Shown here: in pieces, positions 1 to 9,836 of the stretch
Layout: each line of letters opens with the position of its first letter
Position numbering within the stretch: position 1 is the stretch's first letter
Source of the DNA: Salinarchaeum sp. Harcht-Bsk1
GTDB lineage: Archaea > Halobacteriota > Halobacteria > Halobacteriales > Salinarchaeaceae
Direction of reading: 5' to 3'
Assembly: GCF_000403645.1 (NCBI RefSeq)
Contig: NC_021313.1
Location: 2,313,014 to 2,377,013, forward strand
DNA: 64,000 nucleotides
Notes under the pieces: generated by a model
Told to the model about the DNA's origin: nothing
The model's database searches: none
What the model saw: the letters and a program-made list of their open reading frames with translations, nothing else
Translations under genes and position numbers: made by a program

Positions 1-521
1 GCCTGGGCTCTCGAACGGAGGCCGTGCTGGGAACCGACGCCCCGAACCCCGTCGTCTGCGAGTGTGAAGGGGTCACCCGCGCGGAGCTCCAGCACGCGAT
101 CGAGGGCGCCGGCTCGGACCTCAACGACGTCCGCATCCGCACGCGGGCCTCGATGGGGAACTGCCAGGGCGGCATCTGCGCCCACCGGATGGCCGCCGAA
201 CTCCACCCCCGGTACGAGGCGAACGCGATCCGCGAGTCTCACGACGAACTGCTCCAGGAGCGCTGGAAGGGGGAACGCCACGCGCTCTGGGGCGACCAGC
301 TCGCCCAGGCCGCGCTGAACTACGCCCTGCACGCGACGACGATGAACCTCGATCGCGATCCGGCGCGGACCGGCGAGACGCCCGACTTCGAGGCCTTCGA
401 CGGGGGCCCGACCCAGACGGTCGCCCAGCCGGCCGCCGACGGCGGTCGACGAACAGGTCGAGGGGGGGACCCGCCGACCGATGGCGATCGCGACGACCGG
501 AGGCGGGACGATGGCGATTGA
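1..521 (+). CDS. glpA: Anaerobic glycerol-3-phosphate dehydrogenase subunit A, C-terminal part
   Basis: This is the 3' end of a gene that begins upstream of the window; 172 residues are visible, in frame from base 3. The visible part is the BFD-like [2Fe-2S] domain, with a CxC pair (VCECEG) and a CxxxxC pair (GNCQGGIC). This domain follows the FAD domain in GlpA, which is not visible here. GlpA is the catalytic subunit that oxidises glycerol-3-phosphate to dihydroxyacetone phosphate. The stop overlaps the start of glpB, and glpC follows, so the gene order is glpABC. Identity rests on the domain together with the glpBC neighbours. Confidence 0.88.
   Translation, partial: LGSRTEAVLGTDAPNPVVCECEGVTRAELQHAIEGAGSDLNDVRIRTRASMGNCQGGICAHRMAAELHPRYEANAIRESHDELLQERWKGERHALWGDQLAQAALNYALHATTMNLDRDPARTGETPDFEAFDGGPTQTVAQPAADGGRRTGRGGDPPTDGDRDDRRRDDGD
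499..503 (+). promoter_or_regulatory. Ribosome binding site that fixes the glpB start
   Basis: A GGAGG lies 7 nt before the ATG at 511, inside the end of glpA. It favours 511 over the in-frame ATG at 481, and it suits translation of glpB from a polycistronic message. Confidence 0.6.
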
Positions 522-1926
522 CTCCGACGTCGTCGTGATCGGCGGCGGACTCGCCGGCATCTCGGCCGCGCTCGCCGCCGCGGACGCCGGCGCGAAGACG
601 CGCCTCGTCACCGCCAACCAGAGCACGCTCCGGCAGGCCAGCGGTCTGATCGACGTCATGGGCTATCCGCCGGACGCGGCGGGCACGGACGCGTCCCAGC
701 GCGGCGCGCCGGCCCGTACCGACGGCGGACCGGTCGCCGACCCGTTCGAGCACATCCCCGACCTCCCCGAGGGCCACCCATACGAACGGGTCGGCGTCGA
801 CGCCGTCCGCGACGCCCTCGCCGCCTTCGACGAGGTCGTCGAGGGGTACACTGGGGAGCACACCGACGCGAACGCGCTCGTCCCGACCAACGGCGGCGCG
901 ATCAAACCGACCGCGCGCTATCCGGTCCACACCGCGGACGGGCTGGCCAGCGACGACCGGGACGCCCTCCTCGTCGGCTTCGAGTCGCTGACGGACTTCG
1001 ACGCGCCGCTGGCCGCCGAACACCTCCTGGCTGCGGGCGTCCCGTTCGCGGTCGAGGGCGTCACCGTCTCCTTCCCCGGCGAGTTGCGCGCCGACGCCAA
1101 GACCACTCGCTTCGCCGACCTGCTCGAGAACGACGAGATTCCGGCGGCGAAAGGCGGTACGAGCAGCGGTGGGACTGGTGGCGGGGCCGGAGGCGGTCGC
1201 GCTGGCGCCGTCCACCGCACGCGCACCGGTTCCTGCCGCGCCAAACTCGTCGAGCGGATCGACGACGCCATCGACGACGCGACGGTCGATCCCGAGCGCG
1301 TCGGCTTCCCCGCCGTCCTCGGCGAGGACCGTCCGAGCGCAGTTCGCATCGACCTGTCGGATCGACTTGGGATGCCGGTGTTCGAAGTACCGACGGGTCC
1401 GCCGAGTCTGCCTGGTATTCGGCTGGAGAACCAGCTCCACGAAGCGCTGGAAGCCCGCCAGGTCTGGGTCGCGGACGGCCAGGCGGTCGTCGACTTCACG
1501 GCCACCGACGGACGAGACGAGGACCGCCGGATCGAGCAACTCCAGGTCGAGACGCCAGGCGGTGGCACGACGCCAGTGTCGGCCGAGCAGTACGTCCTCG
1601 CGACCGGCGGGCTCGTCGGTCGGGGCATCGACTCCGAACGCGACCTGGTTCGCGAACCGATCTTCGACTGTCACGTGCCCCACCCCGAGGATCGGTACGA
1701 CTGGTTCGCCGACGACGCGTTCGGCGACCACCCGTTCGCGGCCTTCGGCGTCCACGTGGATCGGTCGCTCCGGCCGCTGGACGCCGACGACGGGATCGAG
1801 TTCGAGAATCTCCGCGCTGCGGGCTCGGTGCTCGGCGGCTACGACTTCGCCGCCGAGAAGTCCGGCGCCGGCGTCTCGATCGCGACCGGGCACGCGGCGG
1901 GGACTGCGGCAGCGGAGGAGATCTGA
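511..1926 (+). CDS. glpB: Anaerobic glycerol-3-phosphate dehydrogenase subunit B
   Basis: A 471-residue FAD flavoprotein. The N-terminus holds a dinucleotide-binding fold ([20 protein letters not shown], residues about 6-25), and a C-terminal FAD-closing segment ([11 protein letters not shown]) is visible. GlpB passes electrons between GlpA and the membrane-linked GlpC. The start at 511 is chosen over 481 because of the GGAGG at 499-503, and it overlaps glpA by 11 nt. Glycine-rich low-complexity sequence at about residues 214-230 interrupts the fold and looks like a flexible insertion. The gene sits between glpA and glpC in a tight operon. Confidence 0.9.
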   Translation: MAIDSDVVVIGGGLAGISAALAAADAGAKTRLVTANQSTLRQASGLIDVMGYPPDAAGTDASQRGAPARTDGGPVADPFEHIPDLPEGHPYERVGVDAVRDALAAFDEVVEGYTGEHTDANALVPTNGGAIKPTARYPVHTADGLASDDRDALLVGFESLTDFDAPLAAEHLLAAGVPFAVEGVTVSFPGELRADAKTTRFADLLENDEIPAAKGGTSSGGTGGGAGGGRAGAVHRTRTGSCRAKLVERIDDAIDDATVDPERVGFPAVLGEDRPSAVRIDLSDRLGMPVFEVPTGPPSLPGIRLENQLHEALEARQVWVADGQAVVDFTATDGRDEDRRIEQLQVETPGGGTTPVSAEQYVLATGGLVGRGIDSERDLVREPIFDCHVPHPEDRYDWFADDAFGDHPFAAFGVHVDRSLRPLDADDGIEFENLRAAGSVLGGYDFAAEKSGAGVSIATGHAAGTAAAEEI

Positions 1927-1928
1927 TC

Positions 1929-3497
1929 ATGCACGGACAGCCACCAGCGGGCGACGATTCGGCGGACGGGGACGACGACCGATGCGACCACGGCTGCGCC
2001 GAGGACGCGGCGCACCGCTCCGCGGATCCGGCGGGCGGAGATTCGGCCCAGAACGCCGCCGATTCGGCGGACGGCGACGCGCCGGCACCCGCGACCGACG
2101 GCGGTGAGTCTCCAGGTGCGAGGCGAACCTCGTCGGAGCCCCGCTCCGACGGTGGCGTCGATTCCGGCGTCCCGGGCGAGGTCGGCTCGACGGCCGCAGC
2201 CAGCGCCGGCGCGGAGGGGACCGACGAGTTCGATCCCGTCGAGGTGTTCCCCGAGAGCGACGAGATGGACCTCCGGCCGGGGGCCGACAGCTGCTACAAG
2301 TGCTCGACCTGCGACACGAACTGCCCGGTCGCGGAGGTCGACGACGAGTTCCCCGGTCCGAAGTTCCAGGGGCCGGAACAGTGGCGCCTCTCTCGGAGCG
2401 ACGCGCCGGAGGTCGATCCCTCCATCGAGAAGTGCTCGAACTGCATGCGGTGTGACCACGCGTGTCCGACCGACGTGCCGCTCTCGCAGATGCACAACAC
2501 CGCCCGTGGGAAGTACGTCGACGACCAGCTCTCGCCGTACTCGCGGACGTACATCAGGAAGAAGCTGCTCTCGAACTACGGCCGACTCGGGCGGATCGGC
2601 GCGATGGTACCGCGGCTCACGAACGTCGCGTTGAGCAATCGCGCGCTGCGGTGGGTCGGCGACAAGGTGCTCGGGATCACCAACGAACGGGAGTTCCCCG
2701 AGTTCGCCGACCAGACGTTCCGGTCGTGGTGGGAGGAGCGTGGCGGCGCCCAGGTCGAGAGCCGGCGTCGCCGCGTCGCGTACTTCCACGGCGACTACGC
2801 GAACTACAACACGCCCGAGGTCGGCAAGGCCCTCGTCAAGGTGTTCGAGGACTTCGGCTACGAGGTCGCGGTCCCGCGCCAGCGCTGTTCGGGCACGCCG
2901 ATGTTCGCCAACGGGATGCTCGACGACGCGCGCCGCGCCGCCGAAGTCAACGTCTCGGAGTTCGCGTCGCTGATCGAGGAGGGCTACGACGTCGTCTGCT
3001 CGTGTACCTCCTGTTCGATGGCGCTGCGCCAGGAGTACCCCGAACTGTTCGACATCGAGGGCATCGATCGCGTCGCCGCCAACACCTACGACGCCGTGGA
3101 GTACCTCCGGATCAACGAGGACCTCTCGGCTGCGCTCTCCAAATCAGACGCCGACGTCCCGGACGTCGCCTACCACGCGCCCTGCCACGCGCGAAACCAG
3201 GGCCTCGCCGACCAGGCGCTGGAGGTCGGCGCGTCCATCGACGGCGTGCAGGTCCAGGACGTCGGCGACTCCTGCTCGGGCATCTCGGGCACCTACGGCT
3301 GGAAGTCCAAGCACTACGACACCTCGATGGCGATCGGCGAGGAGATGTTCGAGCACATGGAGTCCGCCGACGCCGACACCGGAATGACCGAGTGCCCGAC
3401 CTGCGCGATGCAGATGGAACATGGCACGGGCTACGAGGTGAACCACACGCTCCAGCTGATCGCCGTTGCACTCGACCTGGAGGGCGAGGCGTGGTGA
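1929..3497 (+). CDS. glpC: Anaerobic glycerol-3-phosphate dehydrogenase subunit C
   Basis: A 522-residue iron-sulfur protein that starts 2 nt after glpB. After about 105 residues of acidic low-complexity sequence come two 4Fe-4S clusters (CYKCSTCDTNCP near residue 121 and CSNCMRCDHACP near residue 169). Two CCG-type cysteine-rich domains follow (CSGTPMF...CSCTSC and APCHARNQ...CSGISGTYG...CPTCAMQ). GlpC links the GlpAB flavoproteins to the quinone pool. The N-terminal extension is absent from bacterial GlpC and may be a haloarchaeal disordered leader. An alternative start inside the extension cannot be excluded. Confidence 0.9.
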   Translation: MHGQPPAGDDSADGDDDRCDHGCAEDAAHRSADPAGGDSAQNAADSADGDAPAPATDGGESPGARRTSSEPRSDGGVDSGVPGEVGSTAAASAGAEGTDEFDPVEVFPESDEMDLRPGADSCYKCSTCDTNCPVAEVDDEFPGPKFQGPEQWRLSRSDAPEVDPSIEKCSNCMRCDHACPTDVPLSQMHNTARGKYVDDQLSPYSRTYIRKKLLSNYGRLGRIGAMVPRLTNVALSNRALRWVGDKVLGITNEREFPEFADQTFRSWWEERGGAQVESRRRRVAYFHGDYANYNTPEVGKALVKVFEDFGYEVAVPRQRCSGTPMFANGMLDDARRAAEVNVSEFASLIEEGYDVVCSCTSCSMALRQEYPELFDIEGIDRVAANTYDAVEYLRINEDLSAALSKSDADVPDVAYHAPCHARNQGLADQALEVGASIDGVQVQDVGDSCSGISGTYGWKSKHYDTSMAIGEEMFEHMESADADTGMTECPTCAMQMEHGTGYEVNHTLQLIAVALDLEGEAW

Positions 3498-3635
3498 CCG
3501 CGAGCACAGCGGGAGCGGGCCCTGCGATAGCGGCGGCTCAAGGCGGTACCGACTGCGAGGGAACCGCGCAGCCGGAACGGTCATGTCGGCGGACCGGGAA
3601 CCTGTCGCTCGACGCGTAGCCACCGACGATTCAGG

Positions 3636-4826
3636 ATGGACCTCAGCGAACGAATCGAACGGCGTCAGATGCGGACCCGAGACGATCGGCTCCTGCTCGA
3701 TCGATCGCTTCTCAGCCCGACGGTGCACCTCGACGAGCCCGTGGGTCGCGCTCCCGCACTCGAGTCGTTGCTCGACGCCGTCGAGCCGGTGTTCGAGGGA
3801 CGCCTCCCGCCGACGCTCGCGGTCGCGGGGCCGGCGGGCGTCGGGAAGTCCGCGGTCGTCGGCTCGCTGTTTCGAGCGCTCGACCAGCGCCTCGGCGTCG
3901 GCGGCTCGATAGCGACGACCACGCGTGGTGGCTCGCCCCAGCGGTCGTTCGCGACCGTCGACTGCAGGCACGCGCCGACGCCGTTCCGGTTCTACCGACA
4001 GCTCCTGTGCCAGCTCGGGGACGCGGAGGTACCGGCACACGGCGTCGGCACCGCACGGTTAAGGGAGGAGGTGATCGACCAGCTCGGACCCCAGGGTCGC
4101 TGGGCGGTGATCGCCGTCGATCACGTCGCGGAAGCCGCGGATCTCGATCCGACGAGCGTCCGTGAACTCCTCGACCCGGTCGCCGACAGCGTGTCGCTGA
4201 CCTGGGTCGGTCGGTCTCCCCCGGTCGACGCCGAACGGACCGTCCGGATCGAGCCCTACCGGCACCACGCGCTGACGGACGTCCTCGCGCATCGGTGCTC
4301 CAGGGCAGCCAGGACCGACGCCTTCGACCACGACGACCTCCGGACGATCGCCGCCCGCAAGGAGGGCAACGCTCACGACGCGCTGGCGGTGGCGCTGGGT
4401 GCCGCACTCCTCGCCGAGGCTGCGGGCGATTCCGCGATCGACCGGGAGCACCTGACGGCTGCGAGCGCGGCGGTCCCCGAAGGCACCGTCCACCTCGACG
4501 CCGTCCTGGCGCTCCCGGAGAACCGTCGGCGGGTGCTCGCCGAGTTGCTCCGACTCGATCCCGCCCCGACGGTCGGTGAGGCCGCCCGCGACATCGCCGA
4601 TCAAACGGACCTCACCGCCGGGACGGTTCGGCGCTTCTGCTACGAACTCTCCGACGCCGGCGTCCTCGCTCGCCACGGCGGCGACGCCGACGCCCGCGGT
4701 CGCGACCCCAGCCACCTCACGCCGGCGTTCCCGTGGCTGGCATTCGCTGGGGTCGACGACGTGCTCTCGGTCGCCGACGTCCGGGATCGGGTGGAGCGCG
4801 AGGCAGCACCGCTGGCCACCTGGTAG
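3636..4826 (+). CDS. Orc1/Cdc6-like AAA+ ATPase with degenerate Walker B
   Basis: A 396-residue protein. It has a Walker A motif (GPAGVGKS, residues about 65-72), a Cdc6-type core and a C-terminal winged-helix-like region (TAGTVRRFCYELSDAGVL). The family includes archaeal origin-binding initiators. However, the Walker B position reads AVIAVDHV, with His where the catalytic Glu normally follows Asp, so hydrolysis may be impaired. It is followed by three 27-nt tandem repeats but has no recognisable origin-type ORB elements. It may be a Cdc6 paralogue with a regulatory rather than initiating role. It lies 138 nt after glpC and may have its own promoter. Confidence 0.72.
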   Translation: MDLSERIERRQMRTRDDRLLLDRSLLSPTVHLDEPVGRAPALESLLDAVEPVFEGRLPPTLAVAGPAGVGKSAVVGSLFRALDQRLGVGGSIATTTRGGSPQRSFATVDCRHAPTPFRFYRQLLCQLGDAEVPAHGVGTARLREEVIDQLGPQGRWAVIAVDHVAEAADLDPTSVRELLDPVADSVSLTWVGRSPPVDAERTVRIEPYRHHALTDVLAHRCSRAARTDAFDHDDLRTIAARKEGNAHDALAVALGAALLAEAAGDSAIDREHLTAASAAVPEGTVHLDAVLALPENRRRVLAELLRLDPAPTVGEAARDIADQTDLTAGTVRRFCYELSDAGVLARHGGDADARGRDPSHLTPAFPWLAFAGVDDVLSVADVRDRVEREAAPLATW

Positions 4827-4852
4827 GCGGTGCTGGGCAGTTTCGTCGCCCG

Positions 4853-4933
4853 GCAATCGGTTCGGAGCAGCATCTTCGAGCAATGGCTTCGTAGGAGCGT
4901 CACCGAGCAATCGCTTCGCCCAGCGTCGCCGTC
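4853..4933. repeat. Three 27-nt imperfect tandem repeats
   Basis: Units begin at 4853, 4880 and 4907 with an exact 27-nt period. The shared core is GCAATsGsTTCG, followed by a looser AGC-rTC segment. They lie between the stop of the Cdc6-like gene and the stop of the convergent chemoreceptor gene, so they are intergenic. Confidence 0.7.
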
Positions 4934-4949
4934 GGACCGCCGGTGGTAC

Positions 4950-6566
4950 TCAGTCGTCGCCGTCCTGACTCGCGCTCGGCGCGGGCACGGCCTCGCCGCT
5001 GGACTGGAGTTGCTGGCGCGTCGACACGTCGAACTGCCCGACGACGTCGGTCAGCCGGTCGGCCTGGCTGTCGAGCGAGCGGGCCTTCGCCGACACTTCG
5101 CCGATCTCGACGGCGACGTCCGCGGAGGCGTCGGCGACGCGGTCGGCCTCCCGGGAGGTCTCGGCGGAGACCATGGCGACGTTCTCGACGAGTCCTGCGA
5201 GCGCCTCGACGGTCGACGCCTGGTCGTTGCTGACGTGGTCGATCTCGTGGACGCTGTCGCTGACGTTCTCGACCCGGTCGCTGACGGTCACGAGTTCGGC
5301 CTCGAGGTCGTCGACGGAGTCGACGGCCGCGGTGATCCGGTGCTCGACGGCGCCGATCTCGTCGGCGGTCTCCGTCGCACGGGCCTGGAGCGACGCGATG
5401 GTCTCCTGGATCTCGTCGACGGCCTCCTGGATCTCCGCGGAGAGCTCCTGGACCTCGTCGGCGACGACGTCGAAGCCGCCGTTGTCGCCAGTTCGGTCCT
5501 GGTCGGTCCGGGCGGTCTCGATCGCGGCGTTGAGCGCCAGCATGTTCGTCTGCTGGGCGATGTCGTCGATCAAGGTGATCGACTCGGCGATGCGCTCGGC
5601 GTCCTCGTTCAGCCGGGCGATCGTGTTCGCGACGCGGGCCGTGTGATCCTCGGCCTCGTGCATCTGGTCGGCCGCGGTGGTGGCGGTCGAGACGCCGTCG
5701 TCGGCGAGTCCGGAGACCCGCTCGGCCTCCTTCGCGATCGTGCTCGTCGTCGCCGCGACCTCCTCGATCGTCGCGGAGAGTTCCCGCACTTGCCCGGCGG
5801 CCGCCTGGAGGTCGTCGGTCTGGCGCGAGGAGCCCTCCGAGATCTCGCGGACGGACTTGCTGACGGCGTCGCTGGCCTCGCCGATCTCCTGGGCGCTGGC
5901 CTGGAGTTCGCTGCTCGCGTCGTCGACGACCTCGGCGAAGCGTGCGACCTGCACGACGGCACGCTCGAGTTCGGAGAGCATCCGGTTGACCGAGCCGGCG
6001 ACCTTCGCCATCGCCTCGTGGTCCGTCTGGGCGTCCAGTCGTCGGGTAAGGTCGCCGTCGGCACAGGCGTCGAGCACCTCGCTGAAGCGCTCGGCCTCCG
6101 CGAGCAGTTCGTCGTTGTCGACCTCCAGCGAGCGCCGCGCCGCCTCGACGTGCTGGCGTTCGGCTTCCAGTTCCTCGATCCGCGCTTCGGTCCCGTCCCG
6201 GAGTTCGGCGATCGCGTCGTGGGCGCGGCCGAGGTCGTCGATCCTGGCGGTCTCGACGTCCCGCTGGTAGTCGCCCGCGGCGATCGCCTCGGCGTCGTCG
6301 GCGAGCGAACGGAGCGAGCGACCGGTTCCTCGCCCGAGCACCACCGCGAGCAGGAGGAGCCCCGCGGCCGTCGCGCTGCCGATCCCGGCGATTCCGGTCA
6401 GAAGGGCGTCGGTCGTGACGGCATCGCCGTCCGCGCCGGCGAGCAGCCAGTACGCGACCCCGGCGTGCGCTGCGCCGACGGCGAGCCCGACGAGGAGGCA
6501 CCAGCCAGCGACCTTCGCGCCGTATCGCCGTCGGATGGCGGCGGGGACCACAGTGTGGAGTTGCAT
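4950..6566 (-). CDS. Methyl-accepting chemotaxis transducer, membrane-bound
   Basis: A 538-residue receptor. It has two transmembrane helices (about residues 17-43 and 55-80) with only a short loop between them. A HAMP region, a second HAMP-like helix pair (near DGDLTRRLDAQTDHEAMAKV) and a long coiled coil with the signalling hairpin follow; the tip reads QQTNMLALNAAIETA and FDVVADEVQELS. The tiny extracellular loop argues against a periplasmic ligand pocket, so it may sense membrane, redox or internal signals. The start at 6566 follows a TTATACC box about 45 nt upstream. No che genes are nearby. Confidence 0.88.
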   Translation of the reverse strand: MQLHTVVPAAIRRRYGAKVAGWCLLVGLAVGAAHAGVAYWLLAGADGDAVTTDALLTGIAGIGSATAAGLLLLAVVLGRGTGRSLRSLADDAEAIAAGDYQRDVETARIDDLGRAHDAIAELRDGTEARIEELEAERQHVEAARRSLEVDNDELLAEAERFSEVLDACADGDLTRRLDAQTDHEAMAKVAGSVNRMLSELERAVVQVARFAEVVDDASSELQASAQEIGEASDAVSKSVREISEGSSRQTDDLQAAAGQVRELSATIEEVAATTSTIAKEAERVSGLADDGVSTATTAADQMHEAEDHTARVANTIARLNEDAERIAESITLIDDIAQQTNMLALNAAIETARTDQDRTGDNGGFDVVADEVQELSAEIQEAVDEIQETIASLQARATETADEIGAVEHRITAAVDSVDDLEAELVTVSDRVENVSDSVHEIDHVSNDQASTVEALAGLVENVAMVSAETSREADRVADASADVAVEIGEVSAKARSLDSQADRLTDVVGQFDVSTRQQLQSSGEAVPAPSASQDGDD

Positions 6567-6607
6567 AGAGCGTGACGGGTATCTTGCAACTCCGTTGATT
6601 CGGGGGC

Positions 6608-6615
6608 GGTATAAC
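6608..6615 (-). promoter_or_regulatory. TATA box of the chemoreceptor gene
   Basis: On the minus strand the sequence reads GTTATACC, about 45 nt before the ATG at 6566. This implies a short leader of about 20 nt. Confidence 0.5.
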
Positions 6616-6838
6616 GCTTTGTGCCATCGTTGCTGGCTACTCTCGTCACGTTTCGCGTGACAACAGGGCGCTCGGAACTCGGTAGACGCGAGAAACGTTC
6701 CATGCAATCGGAGACGAAGCCGGATCTGGCCCGTTCGGGCGCTCGTGCGACGGGCTCCGTCCAACAGTCGAAAGCGCGAGAAGAGTCGAAAGCGCGAGAA
6801 GGATCGGCGGGGAACGCGACCGGGACGGGCGCTGCAGC

Positions 6839-7708
6839 CTACACCAGGTCCTCGATGGCTTCGGCGACCTGCTCGGGCGTGTCGCCGACCTGCGCGCCGG
6901 CCTCGTTCAGCGCGTCGATCTTGGACTGCGCGGTGCCGGTGCCGCTCCCGGAGACGATGGCGCCTGCGTGGCCCATGCGCTTGCCCGGCGGGGCGGTACG
7001 GCCGGCGATGAAGCCGACCACGGGCGTGTCCATGTACTGGCCGATGTAGTTGGCGGCCTGCTCCTCGTCCTCGCCGCCGATCTCGCCGCACATGACGACG
7101 GCGTGGGTCTCGGGGTCGTTTTCGAACGCCTCGAGGGCGTCGACGAACGTCGTCCCGATGATCGGGTCGCCGCCGATGCCGATGGCGGTGGACTGGCCGA
7201 GGCCACGCTCCGTGAGGTTGTCCACGACCTGGTAGGTGAGGGTGCCCGACCGGGAGACGAGGCCGACGTTCCCCTCGGAGAAGATGTTGCCGGGGAGGAT
7301 GCCGAGTTTGGACTCGCCGGGGGTGATGATCCCGGGACAGTTCGGGCCGATGAGGTTCGTGTCGACCTCGGTCAGGCGCTTGCGGACCCGCGCCATGTCC
7401 TGGGTCGGGACGCCCTCCGTGATCGCGACCGCGAGGTCGATCGGTGCGTCGAGGGCCTCCATCATCGCGTCACCGGCGAACGCCGGCGGCACGAAGATGA
7501 CGGACGCGTCGGCGTCTTCCTCCTTTGCGGCTCGCTCGACGGTGTCGTAGACGGGGACGCCGTGGACCTCCTGGCCGCCGCGGCCGGGGACGGCGCCCGC
7601 GACGACGTTCGTGCCGTAGTCGATCATCTGGCCGGCGTGGAACTTGCCCTCGCCGCCGGTGATGCCCTGCACGATGACCTTCGTATCCTCGTCGACGAAC
7701 ACGCTCAT
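6839..7708 (-). CDS. sucD: Succinate-CoA ligase, alpha subunit
   Basis: A 289-residue subunit of the TCA-cycle enzyme that interconverts succinyl-CoA and succinate with nucleotide phosphorylation. The CoA-binding Rossmann domain is at the start ([18 protein letters not shown]). The active-site histidine loop is [13 protein letters not shown], near residue 246. The start [10 protein letters not shown] at 7708 gives the usual family length. It lies 79 nt after sucC on the same strand, so the two are probably one transcription unit. Confidence 0.96.
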   Translation of the reverse strand: MSVFVDEDTKVIVQGITGGEGKFHAGQMIDYGTNVVAGAVPGRGGQEVHGVPVYDTVERAAKEEDADASVIFVPPAFAGDAMMEALDAPIDLAVAITEGVPTQDMARVRKRLTEVDTNLIGPNCPGIITPGESKLGILPGNIFSEGNVGLVSRSGTLTYQVVDNLTERGLGQSTAIGIGGDPIIGTTFVDALEAFENDPETHAVVMCGEIGGEDEEQAANYIGQYMDTPVVGFIAGRTAPPGKRMGHAGAIVSGSGTGTAQSKIDALNEAGAQVGDTPEQVAEAIEDLV

Positions 7709-7787
7709 GCGAACCACCCCGTGGTGAGCATGAGGTCGTCGTGCGTGAGCGAACGAACGTCGTGAGTGAGCGAGCGTACTACGGAAC

Positions 7788-8936
7788 TCATGCTTCCACC
7801 TCCTGGGCGTACTCGACGGAACGCTGGACGGCGTCCTCGAGCGTCTGTTCGACGGTGACGAGGCTCTCGTCGAGGATCTCCATGCCCTCCTCCCAGTTCG
7901 TGCCCGCGAGGCGGACGACGACCGGCTTGGGAATCTCGTCGAACTGGCCGAGCGCCTCGTTGATGCCGCGGGCGACCTCGTCGCCGCGGGTGATGCCGCC
8001 GAAGATGTTGAACACGACGGCGTCGACGTTGTCGTCGGAGAAGACCATGTCGAGCGCATTGGCGATCCGCTCGGCCTTCGCGCCGCCGCCGACGTCGAGG
8101 AAGTTCGCGGGCTCGCCGCCGTAGTGGTCGACGAGGTCGAGCGTCGTCATCACGAGGCCCGCACCGTTGCCGATGATGCCGACGTTGCCGTCGAGGCGGA
8201 CGTAGTCGAAGTCGTACTCGTCGGCCTTCTGCTCGAGGGGGTCGTCGCTCTTGGTGTCCTCCTCGTACTCGGCGATCTTCGGCTGGCGGAAGAGGGCGTC
8301 CTCGTCGACGTTGAAGACGGCGTCCGCGGCGACGACCTCGTCGTCGCTCGTGACCATCAGCGGGTTGATCTCCGCGTCGGCGCCGTCGTTGTCGTCCCAG
8401 AGCTGGTAGAGCGTCTGGAGGACGCCGGCCACGTCGATCGCGATGTCGCGGTCGACGCCGGCCTCGAAGGCGGCCTTCCGGGCCTGGTAGGGATGCATGC
8501 CGAAGGCGGGGTCGACGTGCTCTCGCACGATCGCGTCGGGGTCCTCCTCGGCGACCTCCTCGATGTTGACGCCGCCGCGGGTCGAGACCATCGCGACGGG
8601 CTTGCCCTCGCCGCGGTCCATCGTCACGCCGACGTAGAGTTCGTTGACGAAGTCGACGGCGGCCTCGACGAGCACGCGGTCGACGTGGATGCCCTTGAGG
8701 TCCATCCCGATGATGGACTCGGCAGCTGCTTGGGCCTCCTCGGCATCTTCGACGAGTTCGATGCCGCCGGCCTTCCCGCGGCCACCGACCTGCACCTGGG
8801 CCTTCACCGCGACGGGATAGCCGATCTCCTCGGCCGCGGCGACGACCTCCTCGGGCGTCGCTGCGAGCTGGGAGTCCGGCGTCGGGATCCCGGCGTCGGC
8901 GAAGAGCTCCTTCGCCTGGAATTCGTGGAGTTTCAT
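7788..8936 (-). CDS. sucC: Succinate-CoA ligase, beta subunit
   Basis: A 382-residue ATP-grasp subunit that binds nucleotide and pairs with SucD. The family start [20 protein letters not shown] is intact. The ATP-grasp signatures ([41 protein letters not shown]) are all present. It is the first gene of the sucCD pair. The start at 8936 matches the family. Confidence 0.97.
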   Translation of the reverse strand: MKLHEFQAKELFADAGIPTPDSQLAATPEEVVAAAEEIGYPVAVKAQVQVGGRGKAGGIELVEDAEEAQAAAESIIGMDLKGIHVDRVLVEAAVDFVNELYVGVTMDRGEGKPVAMVSTRGGVNIEEVAEEDPDAIVREHVDPAFGMHPYQARKAAFEAGVDRDIAIDVAGVLQTLYQLWDDNDGADAEINPLMVTSDDEVVAADAVFNVDEDALFRQPKIAEYEEDTKSDDPLEQKADEYDFDYVRLDGNVGIIGNGAGLVMTTLDLVDHYGGEPANFLDVGGGAKAERIANALDMVFSDDNVDAVVFNIFGGITRGDEVARGINEALGQFDEIPKPVVVRLAGTNWEEGMEILDESLVTVEQTLEDAVQRSVEYAQEVEA

Positions 8937-9088
8937 AGTGGGACGTGCTCGGGAATCCCCCGCGCGCGCAGTTAACGGCACCGAAACGTGTGACTACCTG
9001 GCTCGGTTGGCGATGCGGTCGTGTGACGATCGGTCGGTTCCCGGTGTGGCAGCAATCTCCTTGCGGCGACGCCAGAACCTTTCAGTCC

Positions 9089-9703
9089 TCACTCGGCCGT
9101 CGGTGGAACGCTTCGAACGAACCCGAGCGTCGCGGGATTGAACTCGTAGCTGGCGCCACACTCCGGACACTCCGCACGCAACAGCTTCCCGTGCTCGTAC
9201 TTCTGCCAGAGGTCCTTCTGGAGCTGGTCGATCTCCAGCTGGACCTCCGCGCGGCACTGGCCGTTGTTGCAGGGGAAGGCGACGTACCAGTTCGGGGAGG
9301 ACAGCGTGCCGATCGGCTCGAGTTCCGAACGAACCCTGCTGAGGAGGTTGAACACGGTGACCTCGGGGTTCTCCGCGTCGTACTGCACGCCGTCCGTCCC
9401 CTCGACGTAGCCCCGGAGGTAGGCGTCGTCCTCGACGATCGGGATGATCGGCAGCCCCTTCGCGACGGCGTAGCCGAGTTCCTGGTTCACCCAGTAGTCC
9501 GCCGCGCCCTCGTCGGTCAGGAGCGCGATCGCGAGGTCGCTGTTCCGGAGTTGCCCCTCGAGGTTCCGGCGCACGCGCCCGGGCTGGACCTCTTCGCCGG
9601 CGAGCGCGACCGTCAGCGGCAGGTTGCGAATCGACGAACAGAGGTTCTGTGCGACGTCGAGGTCGGCCGTCGCGTGCGAGACGAAGACGCGGGTTTCCGC
9701 CAT
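9089..9703 (-). CDS. TIR-domain protein with C-terminal zinc-ribbon-like module
   Basis: A 204-residue protein. The N-terminal 110 residues match the TIR fold: a beta-A strand with RVFVSHATAD and then a strand with LAIALLTDEG. A helix with YWVNQELGYA follows, then GLPIIPIVED. Glu75 in WVNQEL sits where catalytic NADase TIRs carry their glutamate. The C-terminal 60 residues hold CNNGQC and CPECG, an apparent zinc site around a charged helix. Prokaryotic TIRs often act in NAD-depleting defence, but no partner gene is adjacent, so that role is inference. The start MAETRVFVSH at 9703 fits the TIR strand. Confidence 0.75.
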   Translation of the reverse strand: MAETRVFVSHATADLDVAQNLCSSIRNLPLTVALAGEEVQPGRVRRNLEGQLRNSDLAIALLTDEGAADYWVNQELGYAVAKGLPIIPIVEDDAYLRGYVEGTDGVQYDAENPEVTVFNLLSRVRSELEPIGTLSSPNWYVAFPCNNGQCRAEVQLEIDQLQKDLWQKYEHGKLLRAECPECGASYEFNPATLGFVRSVPPTAE

Positions 9704-9806
9704 GCCCTGGCGTGCGAACCCGTCACACAAATTTCTTCCGTCGGTCCTCTGAAAGTTCCGCGTCGCTGTGGCCATCTCGGCCCGCTGCCCGGTGCCGTGG
9801 CGGGAC

Positions 9807-9815
9807 GCTTATACC
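9807..9815 (+). promoter_or_regulatory. TATA box for the 61-residue HEWDITG gene
   Basis: GCTTATACC is centred 26 nt before the ATG at 9837, the spacing of a leaderless archaeal transcript. Confidence 0.6.
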
Positions 9816-9836
9816 CGACCGTGTGAATCTCCCACT

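Noticed and set aside
4853-4933. A replication origin with ORB elements
   Set aside because: The repeats do not match the origin-box pattern I know for haloarchaea, and there is no AT-rich unwinding region nearby. Kept only as an open question.
4830-6575. A 581-residue plus-strand frame opposite the chemoreceptor
   Set aside because: The minus-strand frame has clear transducer motifs; the plus-strand translation is a low-complexity mirror of it.
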